Positions 9,097-18,267 are shown, numbered from the stretch's first letter. The stretch is 64,000 nt of DNA from Chryseobacterium sp. StRB126 (GCF_000829375.1 NZ_AP014624.1:2046001-2110000), one strand, 5' to 3'. The notes: a model not told the origin generated them from the sequence alone. Program-made: numbers and translations.

Positions 9097-9555
9097 ATGA
9101 AAATCCTGATGGTTTGCCTTGGAAATATATGCAGAAGCCCTTTGGCAGAAGGAATTATGAAAACTAAAGTGCCGGAAAGCTTTGTGGTAGATTCTGCCGG
9201 AACGATTTCTATGCATGAAGGGGAACATCCGGATAAAAGAGCCATTAAAACTGCTGCCAATCATGGTGTTGATATTTCCATGCAGAGGTCAAGGCCCATC
9301 ACAAGGGCTGATTATGAAACCTTTGATAAGATTTACTGTATGGATGCTAGTGTCTATAAAGATGTTATGGCTAAAGCGCTCAATGAAGAACAAAAACAAA
9401 AAATATCATTGTTTCTGGAAGCGGCCGGAAAATTCAACAATACTGAAGTTCCTGACCCATACTGGGGTGGAATGGAAGACTTCGAAAAAGTTTTCCAGTT
9501 ATTAGATAAAGGTTGCAATGCCATTGCTTCCCAGTTAACGATTCATAATTTATAA
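9097..9555 (+). CDS. Low-molecular-weight protein tyrosine phosphatase
   Basis: The 152-residue protein opens MKILMVCLGNICRSPLAEG, containing the CX5R phosphatase loop (CLGNICRS) right at the N terminus, as in LMW-PTPs. The general-acid Asp is supplied by the VPDPYWGG segment near residue 126. It removes phosphate from phosphotyrosine (or low-molecular-weight phosphates) in the cytoplasm. It is the first of four same-strand genes running to 11586, 23 bases ahead of the RsmI-like methyltransferase. No cognate tyrosine kinase lies nearby. Confidence 0.95.
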   Translation: MKILMVCLGNICRSPLAEGIMKTKVPESFVVDSAGTISMHEGEHPDKRAIKTAANHGVDISMQRSRPITRADYETFDKIYCMDASVYKDVMAKALNEEQKQKISLFLEAAGKFNNTEVPDPYWGGMEDFEKVFQLLDKGCNAIASQLTIHNL

Positions 9556-9578
9556 TCATCATCCATAAATAAATTTTT

Positions 9579-10277
9579 ATGCTTTTTTTACTTCCTGCTT
9601 ATTTATCAGAAAATACCTCTATTACCCATTTTGCACCTGTTATTAAGGAATATATCATGCAAACGGACTACTTCTTTGTGGAGAATGAGAAAACAGCCAG
9701 AAAGGTCGTTAAATTCTTTGCCCCTGAAAAGAAACAGGCAGATCTGAAATTGTTTTTACTAGATAAGTATACAGAAAATGCAGATATTAAAGAAGCTCAA
9801 CAGTTGATGTTGAAAGGGCAGGACTTTGGATTGCTTTCTGAAGCCGGGCTGCCATGTATTGCAGATCCTGGAAATCTGATGGTAAAATGGTGTCATGAAA
9901 AAAACATTCAGGTAGTTCCTATTTCAGGACCTTCATCTATTATTTTGGCGTTAATATCCAGTGGATTTAACGGGCAGGAGTTTACTTTTAACGGATACCT
10001 TCCAATTGATAAAGGAGAGAAAAAGAAGCAGATTCAACAGCTGGAAAGTTTAGTTCAGAAAACAGGTTATTCTCAGATCTTTATGGAAACTCCTTACAGG
10101 AATAATCAGCTTATTGAAGACCTGACCAAATTTTTATCACCCAATACCAAGCTTTGTATTGCGGCTAATATCAATGATCCTGAGCATGAATTTATCAAGA
10201 CCAAAACAATAAAAGACTGGCAAAAACAAAAGCCTGAACTTCATAAAGTTCCTGCTGTATTTGTATTAGGAAAATAA
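9579..10277 (+). CDS. RsmI-like SAM-dependent methyltransferase (tetrapyrrole methylase fold)
   Basis: A 232-residue protein of the tetrapyrrole methylase superfamily, closest to RsmI, which methylates the 2'-O of C1402 in 16S rRNA. Visible signatures are GLLSEAGLPCIADPGNLMV (matching RsmI AG-P-x-I-x-DPG), the PISGPSSIILALISSGF block and FMETPYRNNQLIEDL. It is shorter than E. coli RsmI and has an unusual N terminus (MLFLLPAYLSENTS). It is likely the short Bacteroidota variant, whose exact target is uncertain. It follows the phosphatase gene in the same orientation. Confidence 0.85.
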   Translation: MLFLLPAYLSENTSITHFAPVIKEYIMQTDYFFVENEKTARKVVKFFAPEKKQADLKLFLLDKYTENADIKEAQQLMLKGQDFGLLSEAGLPCIADPGNLMVKWCHEKNIQVVPISGPSSIILALISSGFNGQEFTFNGYLPIDKGEKKKQIQQLESLVQKTGYSQIFMETPYRNNQLIEDLTKFLSPNTKLCIAANINDPEHEFIKTKTIKDWQKQKPELHKVPAVFVLGK

Positions 10278-10284
10278 AAAAATA

Positions 10285-10575
10285 ATGTTGAAAAATAACC
10301 CGTTTCTTACTGTTTTTCTATTGTTTTGTATTCAGGTATTGCTTATCAAATACCTGGATTATATAGACTTTAATGTAAAGATAGGGGAAGGGTTGTCTTT
10401 AGCTTTTGTGTGCTTTTTTATTCCGGTTATTTCTCTTATTCTTAATGGGTTTATGGGAGAATCCCGATATAAAAAATCATTCAGATATTTTACTTTTTTT
10501 ATTGTAATTATTTCCTTGTTGGCATTTGTAGCATTGTCTTATTTAGGTGCTTTAGGAAGAGCTTATCAACATTAA
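10285..10575 (+). CDS. Small membrane protein, unknown
   Basis: A 96-residue protein with three probable transmembrane segments (about residues 8-24, 36-54 and 68-90) and few charged residues. It starts 7 bases after the methyltransferase stop and ends 3 bases before the next gene, so the three are probably one transcript. I recognise no family. A role with the following membrane-anchored protein is possible from the tight spacing only. Confidence 0.7.
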   Translation: MLKNNPFLTVFLLFCIQVLLIKYLDYIDFNVKIGEGLSLAFVCFFIPVISLILNGFMGESRYKKSFRYFTFFIVIISLLAFVALSYLGALGRAYQH

Positions 10576-10578
10576 AAT

Positions 10579-11586
10579 ATGAAAAAAACGGTCATAGATT
10601 ATCTGAATTTTTGTCTGGCAGTTGTTTTTATTGTGCTGGTTCTTTTCTATGGAATTGCTTTGTTGAAAAAAAAGGAATTTGATAAAGTAAACTGGTCTGC
10701 AAAGATCATTAGTGTGGTACCTAATTCAACAGATGATAAGTCGGGTATGCTTAAGATCCTTGATGCTGTTTTTATCAATACTTTTAATGATTCTGAAAAT
10801 ATTTTAGATTATAATTCTCCAAAGTTAATTGTTTCAAAAGGAGCAGATTCTGCTTATTTTTGGTCACAGGATGATCTGTTGCCGGATTCTTTATCCATTA
10901 AATATTTTTCTGTTGAGGAGAAAAAGTTTTACCAGCTGAATACAAAACTTCCTCAGGAAAAAATACAGAATTCTTTGGAAAATAAGAACCTAGGAATAGA
11001 TTTGAAGTTGGAAATTCAGCCAAAAGGTAAAATTTCTGTGATGATTGAACAGCCGGGAAATAAGAATTTCGGATCAAAATTAATAGAAAGTTTTGAGGCA
11101 AAGGAAATTCCTGGAGTATTGAAAATGCTGGTATACAGAAAATATGCAGGAGAAGAATATAATGAGTTTCCTTCCCTGAAAGATGTTTCGGATTATTCAG
11201 ATATTCTTATCCAAAAATACTCATGGATGGTGAAGATTGAAACTGAAAACACTGAGAAAGTTTCTGAAATTTCAGCGTATGCTTTTGATGGTAAATCAAT
11301 GAGCGTTGAAAATGAAACCTTTGAAGAATCGAAACTGAGAAATCTTCCAAACAGGTTTTCTATGGATTGGGGAAATACACAGAGATATGGAAGTAATTAT
11401 TCCTTTGACAGTCAGGAGATTTTGGATGCTTTTAAAAATTTAAATCAGATAAATAGTAACGAACCAATCCTGATTACTTTTACATTATTTAAAAACGCTT
11501 ATCCAAAGGCTGAAATTTCTAAAGGAGGAAAAACAATCCCATTAAAAGATAATTACCCGGATCTTCCGACAAAATATGCACGTTAA
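10579..11586 (+). CDS. Membrane-anchored protein of unknown function
   Basis: A 335-residue protein with one N-terminal transmembrane helix (about residues 9-29, FCLAVVFIVLVLFYGIALL) and a large hydrophilic domain that probably lies in the periplasm. Repeated beta-strand-like stretches are visible, but no catalytic motif. It is the last gene of the run that begins at 9097 and ends in a hairpin terminator. Family not recognised. Confidence 0.7.
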   Translation: MKKTVIDYLNFCLAVVFIVLVLFYGIALLKKKEFDKVNWSAKIISVVPNSTDDKSGMLKILDAVFINTFNDSENILDYNSPKLIVSKGADSAYFWSQDDLLPDSLSIKYFSVEEKKFYQLNTKLPQEKIQNSLENKNLGIDLKLEIQPKGKISVMIEQPGNKNFGSKLIESFEAKEIPGVLKMLVYRKYAGEEYNEFPSLKDVSDYSDILIQKYSWMVKIETENTEKVSEISAYAFDGKSMSVENETFEESKLRNLPNRFSMDWGNTQRYGSNYSFDSQEILDAFKNLNQINSNEPILITFTLFKNAYPKAEISKGGKTIPLKDNYPDLPTKYAR

Positions 11587-11590
11587 AATA

Positions 11591-11622
11591 AAAACCGAGC
11601 CTCAGTAGAGATTCGGTTTTGT
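11591..11622. terminator. Terminator between convergent genes
   Basis: AAAACCGA (11591-11598) pairs with TCGGTTTT (11613-11620). A/T runs on both sides suit both the plus-strand operon and the minus-strand DUF4349 gene. Confidence 0.75.
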
Positions 11623-11640
11623 TAATTTATATGGCGATGT

Positions 11641-12486
11641 TTACTGCTTTCTTTTCTTCCATTTTTTCCAAAGAACAATCATAAGAGGAATCAGTAAAAA
11701 GAATGGCCAAAAGGAAATAATACCTAATAAAAAGGCTACGAAACTATTCCAGCCTTCTGTCAAAGAGTCCACAAACCGGCTTCCGAATCCAATTTTTGAA
11801 GTAGCAGAACTTCTTACTTTTTCTTTATATAAGCTAAGTTCTAAAGTACTGTAATTCACTCGGTCATCAATAAAACGAAGTCTTCCTTCTGCTACATCAA
11901 TCTCATCTTCCAATGCCCGGATCTTTTCCTGTATTTCCAACATATCTTTTGTGGTGGCTGCATTTTTAAGCATATCTCTATACTTTTCAAGATAGATTTT
12001 TTTGTTAGCTAATTTTATGGATACATCAGTATATTCCTCTGTAACATCATCTGATGAAATATTTTTAGATAGCACAGAACCTACACCATCAGAAAATGAA
12101 TTAATAAGTTTATCGAAACTTTTGTGAGGAACTCTGATTGTCAGATTCAGATTTTCATTCACATCTGTATTTTGAAACTCTTCTTTCTGGATGTATCCAT
12201 TATTCTTCTTTAAAATCTCTTGGGTCTGACTTTGCGCTTTTTTAATATCTCCCACCTGAATTCTCATTTCTCCATTTTTAATAATTTTTCTGGAGACAGT
12301 ATCTGATCCTTTTAAAGTAGGAAATGAAGTTACGTCAGATGAAGCCTTTTCAGATACAGAATGAGGTGGAAGTGGTTCTTCGTTAATAATATCTACAAGG
12401 TTAGCCTTAACAGAATGCTTATCACCACCAGACTTACTACAATTGATAAAGGCAAGAAAAAGTAAAGGTAAAAGTATTGTTCTCAT
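11641..12486 (-). CDS. DUF4349 domain lipoprotein
   Basis: A 281-residue protein. The signal peptide MRTILLPLLFLAFINCSKSG has a lipobox ending at Cys16, so it is lipid-anchored. The DUF4349 domain spans about residues 65-220: RKIIKNGEMRIQVGDI, a long central coiled coil (TTKDMLEIQEKIRALEDEIDVAEGRLRFIDDRV), then YSTLELSLY. A transmembrane helix follows (about 247-270, FVAFLLGIISFWPFFLLIPLMIVL) with a basic tail. The family has no established function; lipid anchor plus C-terminal helix suggests a protein fixed in the cell envelope. Confidence 0.88.
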   Translation of the reverse strand: MRTILLPLLFLAFINCSKSGGDKHSVKANLVDIINEEPLPPHSVSEKASSDVTSFPTLKGSDTVSRKIIKNGEMRIQVGDIKKAQSQTQEILKKNNGYIQKEEFQNTDVNENLNLTIRVPHKSFDKLINSFSDGVGSVLSKNISSDDVTEEYTDVSIKLANKKIYLEKYRDMLKNAATTKDMLEIQEKIRALEDEIDVAEGRLRFIDDRVNYSTLELSLYKEKVRSSATSKIGFGSRFVDSLTEGWNSFVAFLLGIISFWPFFLLIPLMIVLWKKWKKRKQ

Positions 12487-12573
12487 GGAAGGTTAATTTT
12501 CCATGAATACTATCAAAAACTATGCTTGGAAAGATAATTACCGAAAATTGGGTAAAAGAATAAGCCAAAAACG

Positions 12574-13047
12574 TTAATACCTGATTCCTGTTTTTTTCAG
12601 AATAAAACCTAACAGCCAGATAGGGCCGATAAGTAGAAACTGAATAGCCTTCAGGAAAGATGGTTTTTTCCCTTCAATTTTATGCCCGATAAACTGCAAG
12701 ATCCATGTAACAATAAAAACACTGAGATAAAGTATCCATGATTGTTTGCCAAGGCTAATATTGGTAAGATAGATACAATGTTCTGCCAAAAGCATAATCA
12801 AAATCATGGCGATTCCAATTAATAAAGATAACCTTAGATAATATAAACTGATCAGAATAACGGCAACTAAGCTCACAATACTGATACATCCAAGGTAGGA
12901 AATACAGAAATGGGGCGAAGGAATCAAAGAAATAAACCCCAGAATAGAACAAAAGATTAAAGGCACACAAAACCAATGAATGAACTTGTTAGTCGCATTT
13001 CTATGGCTCTTACTATATTCTGCAAATAATAAATCAACCTTTCTCAT
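12574..13047 (-). CDS. Mpo1-like / DUF962 membrane protein
   Basis: A 157-residue polytopic protein beginning MRKVDLLFAEYSKSHRNATNKFIHWFCVPLIFCS. It has the conserved Y-x-x-x-H-x-N-x-x-N-K-x-x-H-W-x-x-x-P pattern of the Mpo1/DUF962 family, and IGHKIEGKKPSFLKAIQFLLIGPIWLL at the end. Yeast Mpo1 is an Fe2+-dependent dioxygenase in 2-hydroxy fatty acid alpha-oxidation. Whether the bacterial proteins share that activity is not shown here. The conserved histidines are present. It is divergent from the AraC regulator. Confidence 0.88.
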   Translation of the reverse strand: MRKVDLLFAEYSKSHRNATNKFIHWFCVPLIFCSILGFISLIPSPHFCISYLGCISIVSLVAVILISLYYLRLSLLIGIAMILIMLLAEHCIYLTNISLGKQSWILYLSVFIVTWILQFIGHKIEGKKPSFLKAIQFLLIGPIWLLGFILKKTGIRY

Positions 13048-13084
13048 ACTGACAGGAATTGGATTAATGCTAAAATAATAAAAT

Positions 13085-13116
13085 TTTGTAATCAGTGATA
13101 AGTTTGCTTACATTTG
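13085..13116 (+). promoter_or_regulatory. Promoter of the AraC-family regulator (leaderless)
   Basis: TTTG (13085-13088), exactly 20 bases, then TACATTTG (13109-13116) is a full match to the Bacteroidota sigma factor consensus. The ATG lies only four bases after the box, so the mRNA would be essentially leaderless. Confidence 0.75.
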
Positions 13117-13120
13117 TGTT

Positions 13121-13966
13121 ATGTCTGCCTTAGAAAAGTTCGGAGTTGAAATTTTTACGCAAAAAAATATTTTCGAGAGAATCGCTGTTGATAAGCCTTT
13201 TCGTCCCGATAATCCGGCTTTTATTTTCATTAAATCAGGAACCATAAAACTTCGCCAGCACTTCAGTGATCTTGAGGTTTCTGCCAATATGTTTATGGTG
13301 ACCGATCCACAAACGATTTATGAAGTGGTGTCTGTGAGCGATGATTTTCAATCCAGAATGGTTTCTTATAAAAGAGAATTTATTTCCGCCCTTTCTTTGA
13401 AGTTCAACAGATTGATTACCTATCGATATTTCAGGCAGCAGATGAATAGAGGGGTTCCTTTTCCGGAAAGTGAAATGGAAGTAGTCTGGAAAAGTGTCAA
13501 TTTTCTGAAATACATTTTGGATTCAGAAACCGATATGCTCTACAAAAAAGAGATGGTGGAACACCTTTTTTCCGTTTTCTGTTATCAAATGGCTGGAATT
13601 ATTTCGAAAGAAGACAATAATTCTATGAATCAGATGTCCAGACAGGAAGAAATTGTGTTCGTTTTTCTTACCGACCTTTCCGAATATCATCTTACTGAAA
13701 GAACCGTTGAGTTTTATGCCGAGAGACAATCCATTACAACCAGACATCTTTCATCAGTGGTCAAAGAAGTCACGGGAAAAACAGCAAGCCATATCATTGC
13801 TTTAATTGTCATAAATGAAGCCAAAGTACTCCTGAACTCTTCCAATAAACCTGTTTCAGAGGTGTCTTCCATCCTCGGTTTCAGTGATCAGTACGCGTTT
13901 TCGCACTTTTTTAAAAAACATATGGAAGTGAGCCCTAGGCAGTACAGACATCAGTTTGAAAACTAA
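13121..13966 (+). CDS. AraC-family transcriptional regulator
   Basis: A 281-residue regulator. The N-terminal two-thirds is an AraC-type cupin-like sensing region; the C-terminal 100 residues hold the paired helix-turn-helix, including the signature LNSSNKPVSEVSSILGFSDQYAFSHFFKKHMEVSPRQYR. It sits 89 bases upstream of, and on the same strand as, the tolC-hlyD-MFS efflux genes. It is very likely their regulator, responding to an unknown compound exported by them. A 16-base palindrome overlapping the tolC promoter is a candidate target. Confidence 0.93.
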   Translation: MSALEKFGVEIFTQKNIFERIAVDKPFRPDNPAFIFIKSGTIKLRQHFSDLEVSANMFMVTDPQTIYEVVSVSDDFQSRMVSYKREFISALSLKFNRLITYRYFRQQMNRGVPFPESEMEVVWKSVNFLKYILDSETDMLYKKEMVEHLFSVFCYQMAGIISKEDNNSMNQMSRQEEIVFVFLTDLSEYHLTERTVEFYAERQSITTRHLSSVVKEVTGKTASHIIALIVINEAKVLLNSSNKPVSEVSSILGFSDQYAFSHFFKKHMEVSPRQYRHQFEN

Positions 13967-13995
13967 AATCCTACATTTGAACATCTTTTTCCAAA

Positions 13996-14011
13996 AATCA
14001 AACATTTGATT
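13996..14011. promoter_or_regulatory. Palindromic candidate operator over the tolC promoter
   Basis: AATCAAA-CA-TTTGATT is a perfect 7-bp inverted repeat overlapping the -33 TTTG of the tolC promoter. It lies in the gap between the AraC gene and the operon it probably controls. Confidence 0.5.
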
Positions 14012-14035
14012 GATTTTGTTGTTCACCTAACTTTG
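14005..14035 (+). promoter_or_regulatory. Promoter of the tolC-hlyD-MFS operon
   Basis: TTTG (14005-14008), 19 bases, TAACTTTG (14028-14035) matches the Bacteroidota consensus. The expected start of transcription leaves a leader of about 15 bases before the ATG at 14056. Confidence 0.75.
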
Positions 14036-14055
14036 CATCTGTAAAACAAGGTAAA

Positions 14056-15366
14056 ATGACACAAAAAATAAAAACAGCACTATCAGTTCTGATAGCAGCT
14101 TTTCCTGCGCTGTTTTTTTCACAACAGATTAAACAGCTGACCGCAGGTGAGATTGCTGAACTGGCAGTTCAGAATCATCAGCAGTTGAAGGTTTCGGCTC
14201 AAAATATTGATATTGCCAAACAGAATATCAATGTTGCTAAGCTTCAGAAACTTCCAACCATTACGGCTTCTACAAGCCAATTCTATTTGGGAGATGCCGT
14301 AGCTATTGACAAAGACTTTTCAAACTCTACAAAGGTTCCGATGCCTCATTACGGAAGTTCGTATGCGGTGCAGGCAACTCAATTAATCTTCAAAGGAGGA
14401 CTGGTAAATAAATCCATTGAAATGGCGGGGCTTCGTGAACAGCTTTCCGAACTGGATCTGGAGAAAAATAAGCAGGATGTGAAATTTTTAGTGATTTCCA
14501 ATTATCTGGATGTCTATAAAATGATTAACCAACAAGAGGTTTTTCAGAATAACAAAAAGTTAGCTCAGGAACGTCTTAAAAATATCCAGAAGTTCTATCA
14601 GCAGGGAATGGTGACCAGAAACGAAGTGATTCGTGGGGAGCTTGCTCTTAAAAACCTGGATCAGGGAATTCTGACGCTTTCCAACAATAAAAAAATCCTT
14701 AATTATAATTTAAATATTGCATTAGGTTTATCTTCTGATACTGAAATTGTTCCTACTGAAAATCTGGAGAACAAAGAATCCGGAATTGGGATGGATTATT
14801 ATATGAATCTTGCTCATGAAAGCAATCCGGTGTTGAAATCAGCACAGAAAAACATTGCAGTAGCCGATAAGAATATTGAAATTATAAAAACTGATAACTT
14901 GCCTACTCTGGCAGGATTCGGTGGTTATACTTTACAAAGACCAATTACTACGAGAAACCCTGTCTTGGATATGTATTCAGGAGGTTGGCAGACAGGTGTT
15001 TCTCTTAGCTACAATATTGATACGCTGTATAAAACAAAGGAAAAAGTAAAATTAGGTGAACTGCAGAAAAATCAGGCGAATGATGCCATGACTTTAGTAC
15101 AGCAGAATGTAGATATGGGCGTGAATGCAGCGTATACTAAATATCAGGAAGCTATCCAACAGGCAGACATCCTAAATGATTCCAAAAGGCTGGCAGAGGA
15201 AAACTACAAAATTACCGAAGCCAAATATTTGAATCAATTGGCTGTACAGGCAGAAATGATTGATGCGCAGAACCAGAAACTGCAGTCAGAGCTGGATTAT
15301 GCCAATGCAGAGATCAATGTTTTGTATCAATATTATAACCTTTTGAAAGCTACAGGAACACTTTAA
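14056..15366 (+). CDS. TolC-family outer membrane efflux protein
   Basis: A 436-residue outer-membrane channel subunit. The signal peptide (MTQKIKTALSVLIAAFPALFFSQ) is followed by two TolC/OEP repeats rich in long Gln/Asn/Lys amphipathic helices (LKVSAQNIDIAKQNINVAKLQKLP; LKSAQKNIAVADKNIEIIKTDNLPTL). Three such proteins form the tunnel through the outer membrane of a tripartite pump. It is first in an operon with the periplasmic adaptor and MFS pump, which together export drugs or metabolites. Confidence 0.94.
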   Translation: MTQKIKTALSVLIAAFPALFFSQQIKQLTAGEIAELAVQNHQQLKVSAQNIDIAKQNINVAKLQKLPTITASTSQFYLGDAVAIDKDFSNSTKVPMPHYGSSYAVQATQLIFKGGLVNKSIEMAGLREQLSELDLEKNKQDVKFLVISNYLDVYKMINQQEVFQNNKKLAQERLKNIQKFYQQGMVTRNEVIRGELALKNLDQGILTLSNNKKILNYNLNIALGLSSDTEIVPTENLENKESGIGMDYYMNLAHESNPVLKSAQKNIAVADKNIEIIKTDNLPTLAGFGGYTLQRPITTRNPVLDMYSGGWQTGVSLSYNIDTLYKTKEKVKLGELQKNQANDAMTLVQQNVDMGVNAAYTKYQEAIQQADILNDSKRLAEENYKITEAKYLNQLAVQAEMIDAQNQKLQSELDYANAEINVLYQYYNLLKATGTL

Positions 15367-15390
15367 TTTTTTTAAACTGAAATCAACACA

Positions 15391-16509
15391 ATGGAAAACA
15401 AGGAACAAACTACTCAAAATACTACACCAACTCCCGCAAGACCAGCGGCAGATAGCAAAAAAAAGCAGAACAAGAAAAACAAAATCAGAGCGATTATTTC
15501 CAATATCATCGTTTTTCTGGTGATCGGATTCGGATTATTCTGGCTCATCCGTGAATATTTCCACATCGGAAACAAAACCTATACGGAAGCGGCTCAGGTA
15601 GAAGAATTCATCAACCCGATCAATACAAGAGTTTCTGCTTATATCAAAGAAATTAAATTTATTGAGCACCAAAGAGTTAAAAAAGGAGATACATTGGTTG
15701 TTTTGGATGAACGTGAAATCCTTACCCAATTAGGACAGGCTGAAGCAGCTTATCAAAACGCAATGGCTCAAAAAACAGCAACAAGTTCTTCCGTAAACAC
15801 TGTTTCCAACAACATCAATGTAATGGAATCTAATATTGCCGGAGCAAAAGCAAGACTTTGGAATGCTGAACAGAACCTGAACAGATACAAAAACCTTTTA
15901 TCTGCGGAAGCGGTAACAAGGCAACAATACGATCAGGTGAAAACAGAATATGATGCTCAAAAGGCAGCTTATGAAACACTGGTGAATCAGAAGCAATCTG
16001 CAAACCTTTCTACTACAGAAGTGAAAAGTAAATTAGGAATCAATGATGCAGAGATCAAAAGAACAAAATCTGCGCTGGATATGGCCAGAATCAATCTTTC
16101 TTATACTGTAATTACAGCTCCTTATGATGGAGTGATGGGAAGAAGAACGATTTCTGAAGGACAACTGATTCAACCCGGTCAGCAAGTGGCAACCATCGTA
16201 TTAAATGGTCAGAAATGGGTAACGGCTAACTTCCTTGAAAGTCAGATGCCTAATATTAAAGTAGGAGAAAAGATGATGATGACGGCAGATGCCTTGGGTG
16301 GAAAGCAGTTTGAAGGAGTAGTAACTGCCGTTTCTGCAGCTACAGGATCAAGATATTCAAGCGTACCAACCGATAACTCTACCGGTAACTTTATTAAAGT
16401 TCAGCAAAGAATTCCTGTAAGAATCGAATTCACGGCTACTAATAAAAAAGAAGATCTTGAAAAGCTGAGTGCTGGGATGAATATGAACGTGAATATTAAT
16501 AAAGACTAA
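15391..16509 (+). CDS. HlyD/EmrA-family efflux adaptor protein
   Basis: A 372-residue membrane fusion protein. A basic, Lys-rich cytoplasmic tail (about 1-45) precedes one transmembrane helix (AIISNIIVFLVIGFGLFWLI). A lipoyl/barrel-sandwich half follows (VSAYIKEIKFIEHQRVKKGDTLVVLDE), then a coiled-coil hairpin of about 100 residues, and the second lipoyl half with TVITAPYDGVMGRRTISEGQLIQPGQ. It bridges the MFS pump and TolC. It lies 24 bases after tolC, within the same transcription unit. Confidence 0.94.
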   Translation: MENKEQTTQNTTPTPARPAADSKKKQNKKNKIRAIISNIIVFLVIGFGLFWLIREYFHIGNKTYTEAAQVEEFINPINTRVSAYIKEIKFIEHQRVKKGDTLVVLDEREILTQLGQAEAAYQNAMAQKTATSSSVNTVSNNINVMESNIAGAKARLWNAEQNLNRYKNLLSAEAVTRQQYDQVKTEYDAQKAAYETLVNQKQSANLSTTEVKSKLGINDAEIKRTKSALDMARINLSYTVITAPYDGVMGRRTISEGQLIQPGQQVATIVLNGQKWVTANFLESQMPNIKVGEKMMMTADALGGKQFEGVVTAVSAATGSRYSSVPTDNSTGNFIKVQQRIPVRIEFTATNKKEDLEKLSAGMNMNVNINKD

Positions 16510-16517
16510 AAGATGGA

Positions 16518-16592
16518 AGATATCAGATTCCAGACATTATGCAGCGTAGAAAGTTAAGGCTGAATGTCTAGAAAGTCTGTCATCTGATATCT
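16518..16592. repeat. Inverted repeat between hlyD and the MFS gene
   Basis: AGATATCAGAT (16518-16528) and its exact complement (16582-16592), extended inward by an imperfect CCAGAC/GTCTG pair, form an 18-base arm hairpin inside an operon. A related CAGATTCCAGAC/TCTGAAATCT sequence recurs at 51116-51180, so this is a dispersed family. Confidence 0.6.
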
Positions 16593-16611
16593 GAAATCTA
16601 TTATCTACAAT

Positions 16612-18204
16612 ATGTACAACAAAGGATTATATAACGACTGGGTACCCAAACCCGTACAGCTTCTGCTGATTGTATTGCTGCTTGCCGTGGTAATGCCGAT
16701 TGGTGGGGTGTATACAGGAAACATCAGCTATCTGGTGAGTGGAACCGGAGCGATGACAGAATATTTCATGTGGGCGAACTATGCAACCACTATTGGAATG
16801 GGAGCCTGTATGCCTGTGGTCCTCAGAATCAAAATGAGGTTCAAGGTAAGAGATAAAATGGTACTGCTATTGGTTCTTTTAGGGCTGTTGAGCTATATCA
16901 ATGGTACTACTTTACAACCGATGATCTTTGTATTTTCAGCCTTATTGATTGGATTTTTGAAGATGATGGTAACCATAGAACTCTTCCTGCCATTGATGGT
17001 CATGATTGGGAACAGAGGAATTTTTTATGGCGCATTTTATACATTTGTTCTGGTGATGAACCAGGTGGCAGTGTATTACTCAGCGGAGTTTGCTCTTCTT
17101 TATAACTGGCAGCAGTTTTACATTTTTACAGCAGTTCTATGTTTTATATTAGCATTAATACACTGGATTTTTATGCATAACAAATACTTTGCGCTGAAAG
17201 TTCCATTGCATTATATCGACTGGCTGAGTATCCTGCTTTTCATTTCAACCTTTATGTTTTCGGCATATGTTTATGCATTCGGAAGACAGCAGGACTGGTT
17301 GAATTCGAAGAATATTATTAATGCGAGTATTGCAGCATTTGTAAGCTTTGCCTTGCTTTCCATTCGTCAGTTAACCTTAAAGAGACCTTATCTGTCATTT
17401 AAAATTTTCACTAAAAATAATGTACAGAACGGTTTATTTATGCTGTTCTGGCTGGGGATGTTCTTAGGAACTGCTTCTCTTCAGAATACTTTTGCTGTAG
17501 GAGTTTTAGGATATGATCCATTGACTAATGCAAAGCTGAGCATGATGATGATTCCCGGAATCATTGTAGCCGGAATCATTGCTATTTTTTGGTTTAAAAA
17601 AGAAAAACCATTGAAAATGTATATTTTTTCAGGGTTTGCAGGGATGATAGGATATTCGATCATTATGTATTTCTCTATGGTACTGGAATTCAATTATGAT
17701 AACTGGTATCTGCCTATGTTCTTAAAAGGCTATGGAATGTGTTCACTGTTTATCTCCGTATGGTTTTATACTTTGGATAAACTTGAAATGGATGAAATGT
17801 TGGCAGCCATCGGATTGGTATTGGTTTGGAGAACATTTTTAGCGGTAGGTATATTTTCAACCCTATATTCATGGTTACAATACCGTTTTCAGGTTACAGC
17901 AGTAGGAGATCTGGCCGTTTATATGGATGGAATGACCGTCACTCCGCAGAATGTGATGGCTAATATGAAAGCCATTCAGTTGAATGCTATTTTGATAGCC
18001 ACTAAAAAGATATTCGGATTCATTATTCTGATTGGTTTTGGAGTCTTGTTGTATGTAATTACGCACCATTTCGGAGCTAAAAGATTTCAATACTTCAGAT
18101 TTGTCAGAGTTCTTGGTGGTAAATCTGTTATTGCAAGAAGAAGACTTCGTGAACGTAAAAAATTATTAGAAGAAATAAAAGACGCAGCCGGGCCTGCGAT
18201 GTAA
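16612..18204 (+). CDS. MFS efflux transporter (EmrB-like)
   Basis: A 530-residue polytopic inner-membrane protein with about 14 hydrophobic segments, as in the DHA2/EmrB group that pairs with EmrA-like adaptors. The opening NDWVPKPVQLLLIVLLLAVVMPIGGVYTGN is typical of the Bacteroidota version. The C-terminal tail is strongly basic (ARRRLRERKKLLEEIKD). It is third in the AraC-tolC-hlyD-MFS set, so it supplies the proton-driven export step. It is followed by a hairpin terminator. Confidence 0.92.
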   Translation: MYNKGLYNDWVPKPVQLLLIVLLLAVVMPIGGVYTGNISYLVSGTGAMTEYFMWANYATTIGMGACMPVVLRIKMRFKVRDKMVLLLVLLGLLSYINGTTLQPMIFVFSALLIGFLKMMVTIELFLPLMVMIGNRGIFYGAFYTFVLVMNQVAVYYSAEFALLYNWQQFYIFTAVLCFILALIHWIFMHNKYFALKVPLHYIDWLSILLFISTFMFSAYVYAFGRQQDWLNSKNIINASIAAFVSFALLSIRQLTLKRPYLSFKIFTKNNVQNGLFMLFWLGMFLGTASLQNTFAVGVLGYDPLTNAKLSMMMIPGIIVAGIIAIFWFKKEKPLKMYIFSGFAGMIGYSIIMYFSMVLEFNYDNWYLPMFLKGYGMCSLFISVWFYTLDKLEMDEMLAAIGLVLVWRTFLAVGIFSTLYSWLQYRFQVTAVGDLAVYMDGMTVTPQNVMANMKAIQLNAILIATKKIFGFIILIGFGVLLYVITHHFGAKRFQYFRFVRVLGGKSVIARRRLRERKKLLEEIKDAAGPAM

Positions 18205-18224
18205 AGATACCTTGTTTTTCACAG

Positions 18225-18265
18225 TAAGATCCTGGCCCTTAGTTGGGCTGGGATCTTATGATTTT
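18225..18265 (+). terminator. Efflux operon terminator
   Basis: TAAGATCC (18225-18232) pairs with GGATCTTA (18251-18258), with GGCCC/GGGC pairing inside. A short T-run follows at 18262-18266. Confidence 0.75.
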
Positions 18266-18267
18266 TA

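Noticed and set aside
8992..9264. A 90-residue minus-strand frame overlapping the tyrosine phosphatase gene
   Set aside because: It lies opposite a well-supported gene and over the dnaA terminator, with no recognisable motif.
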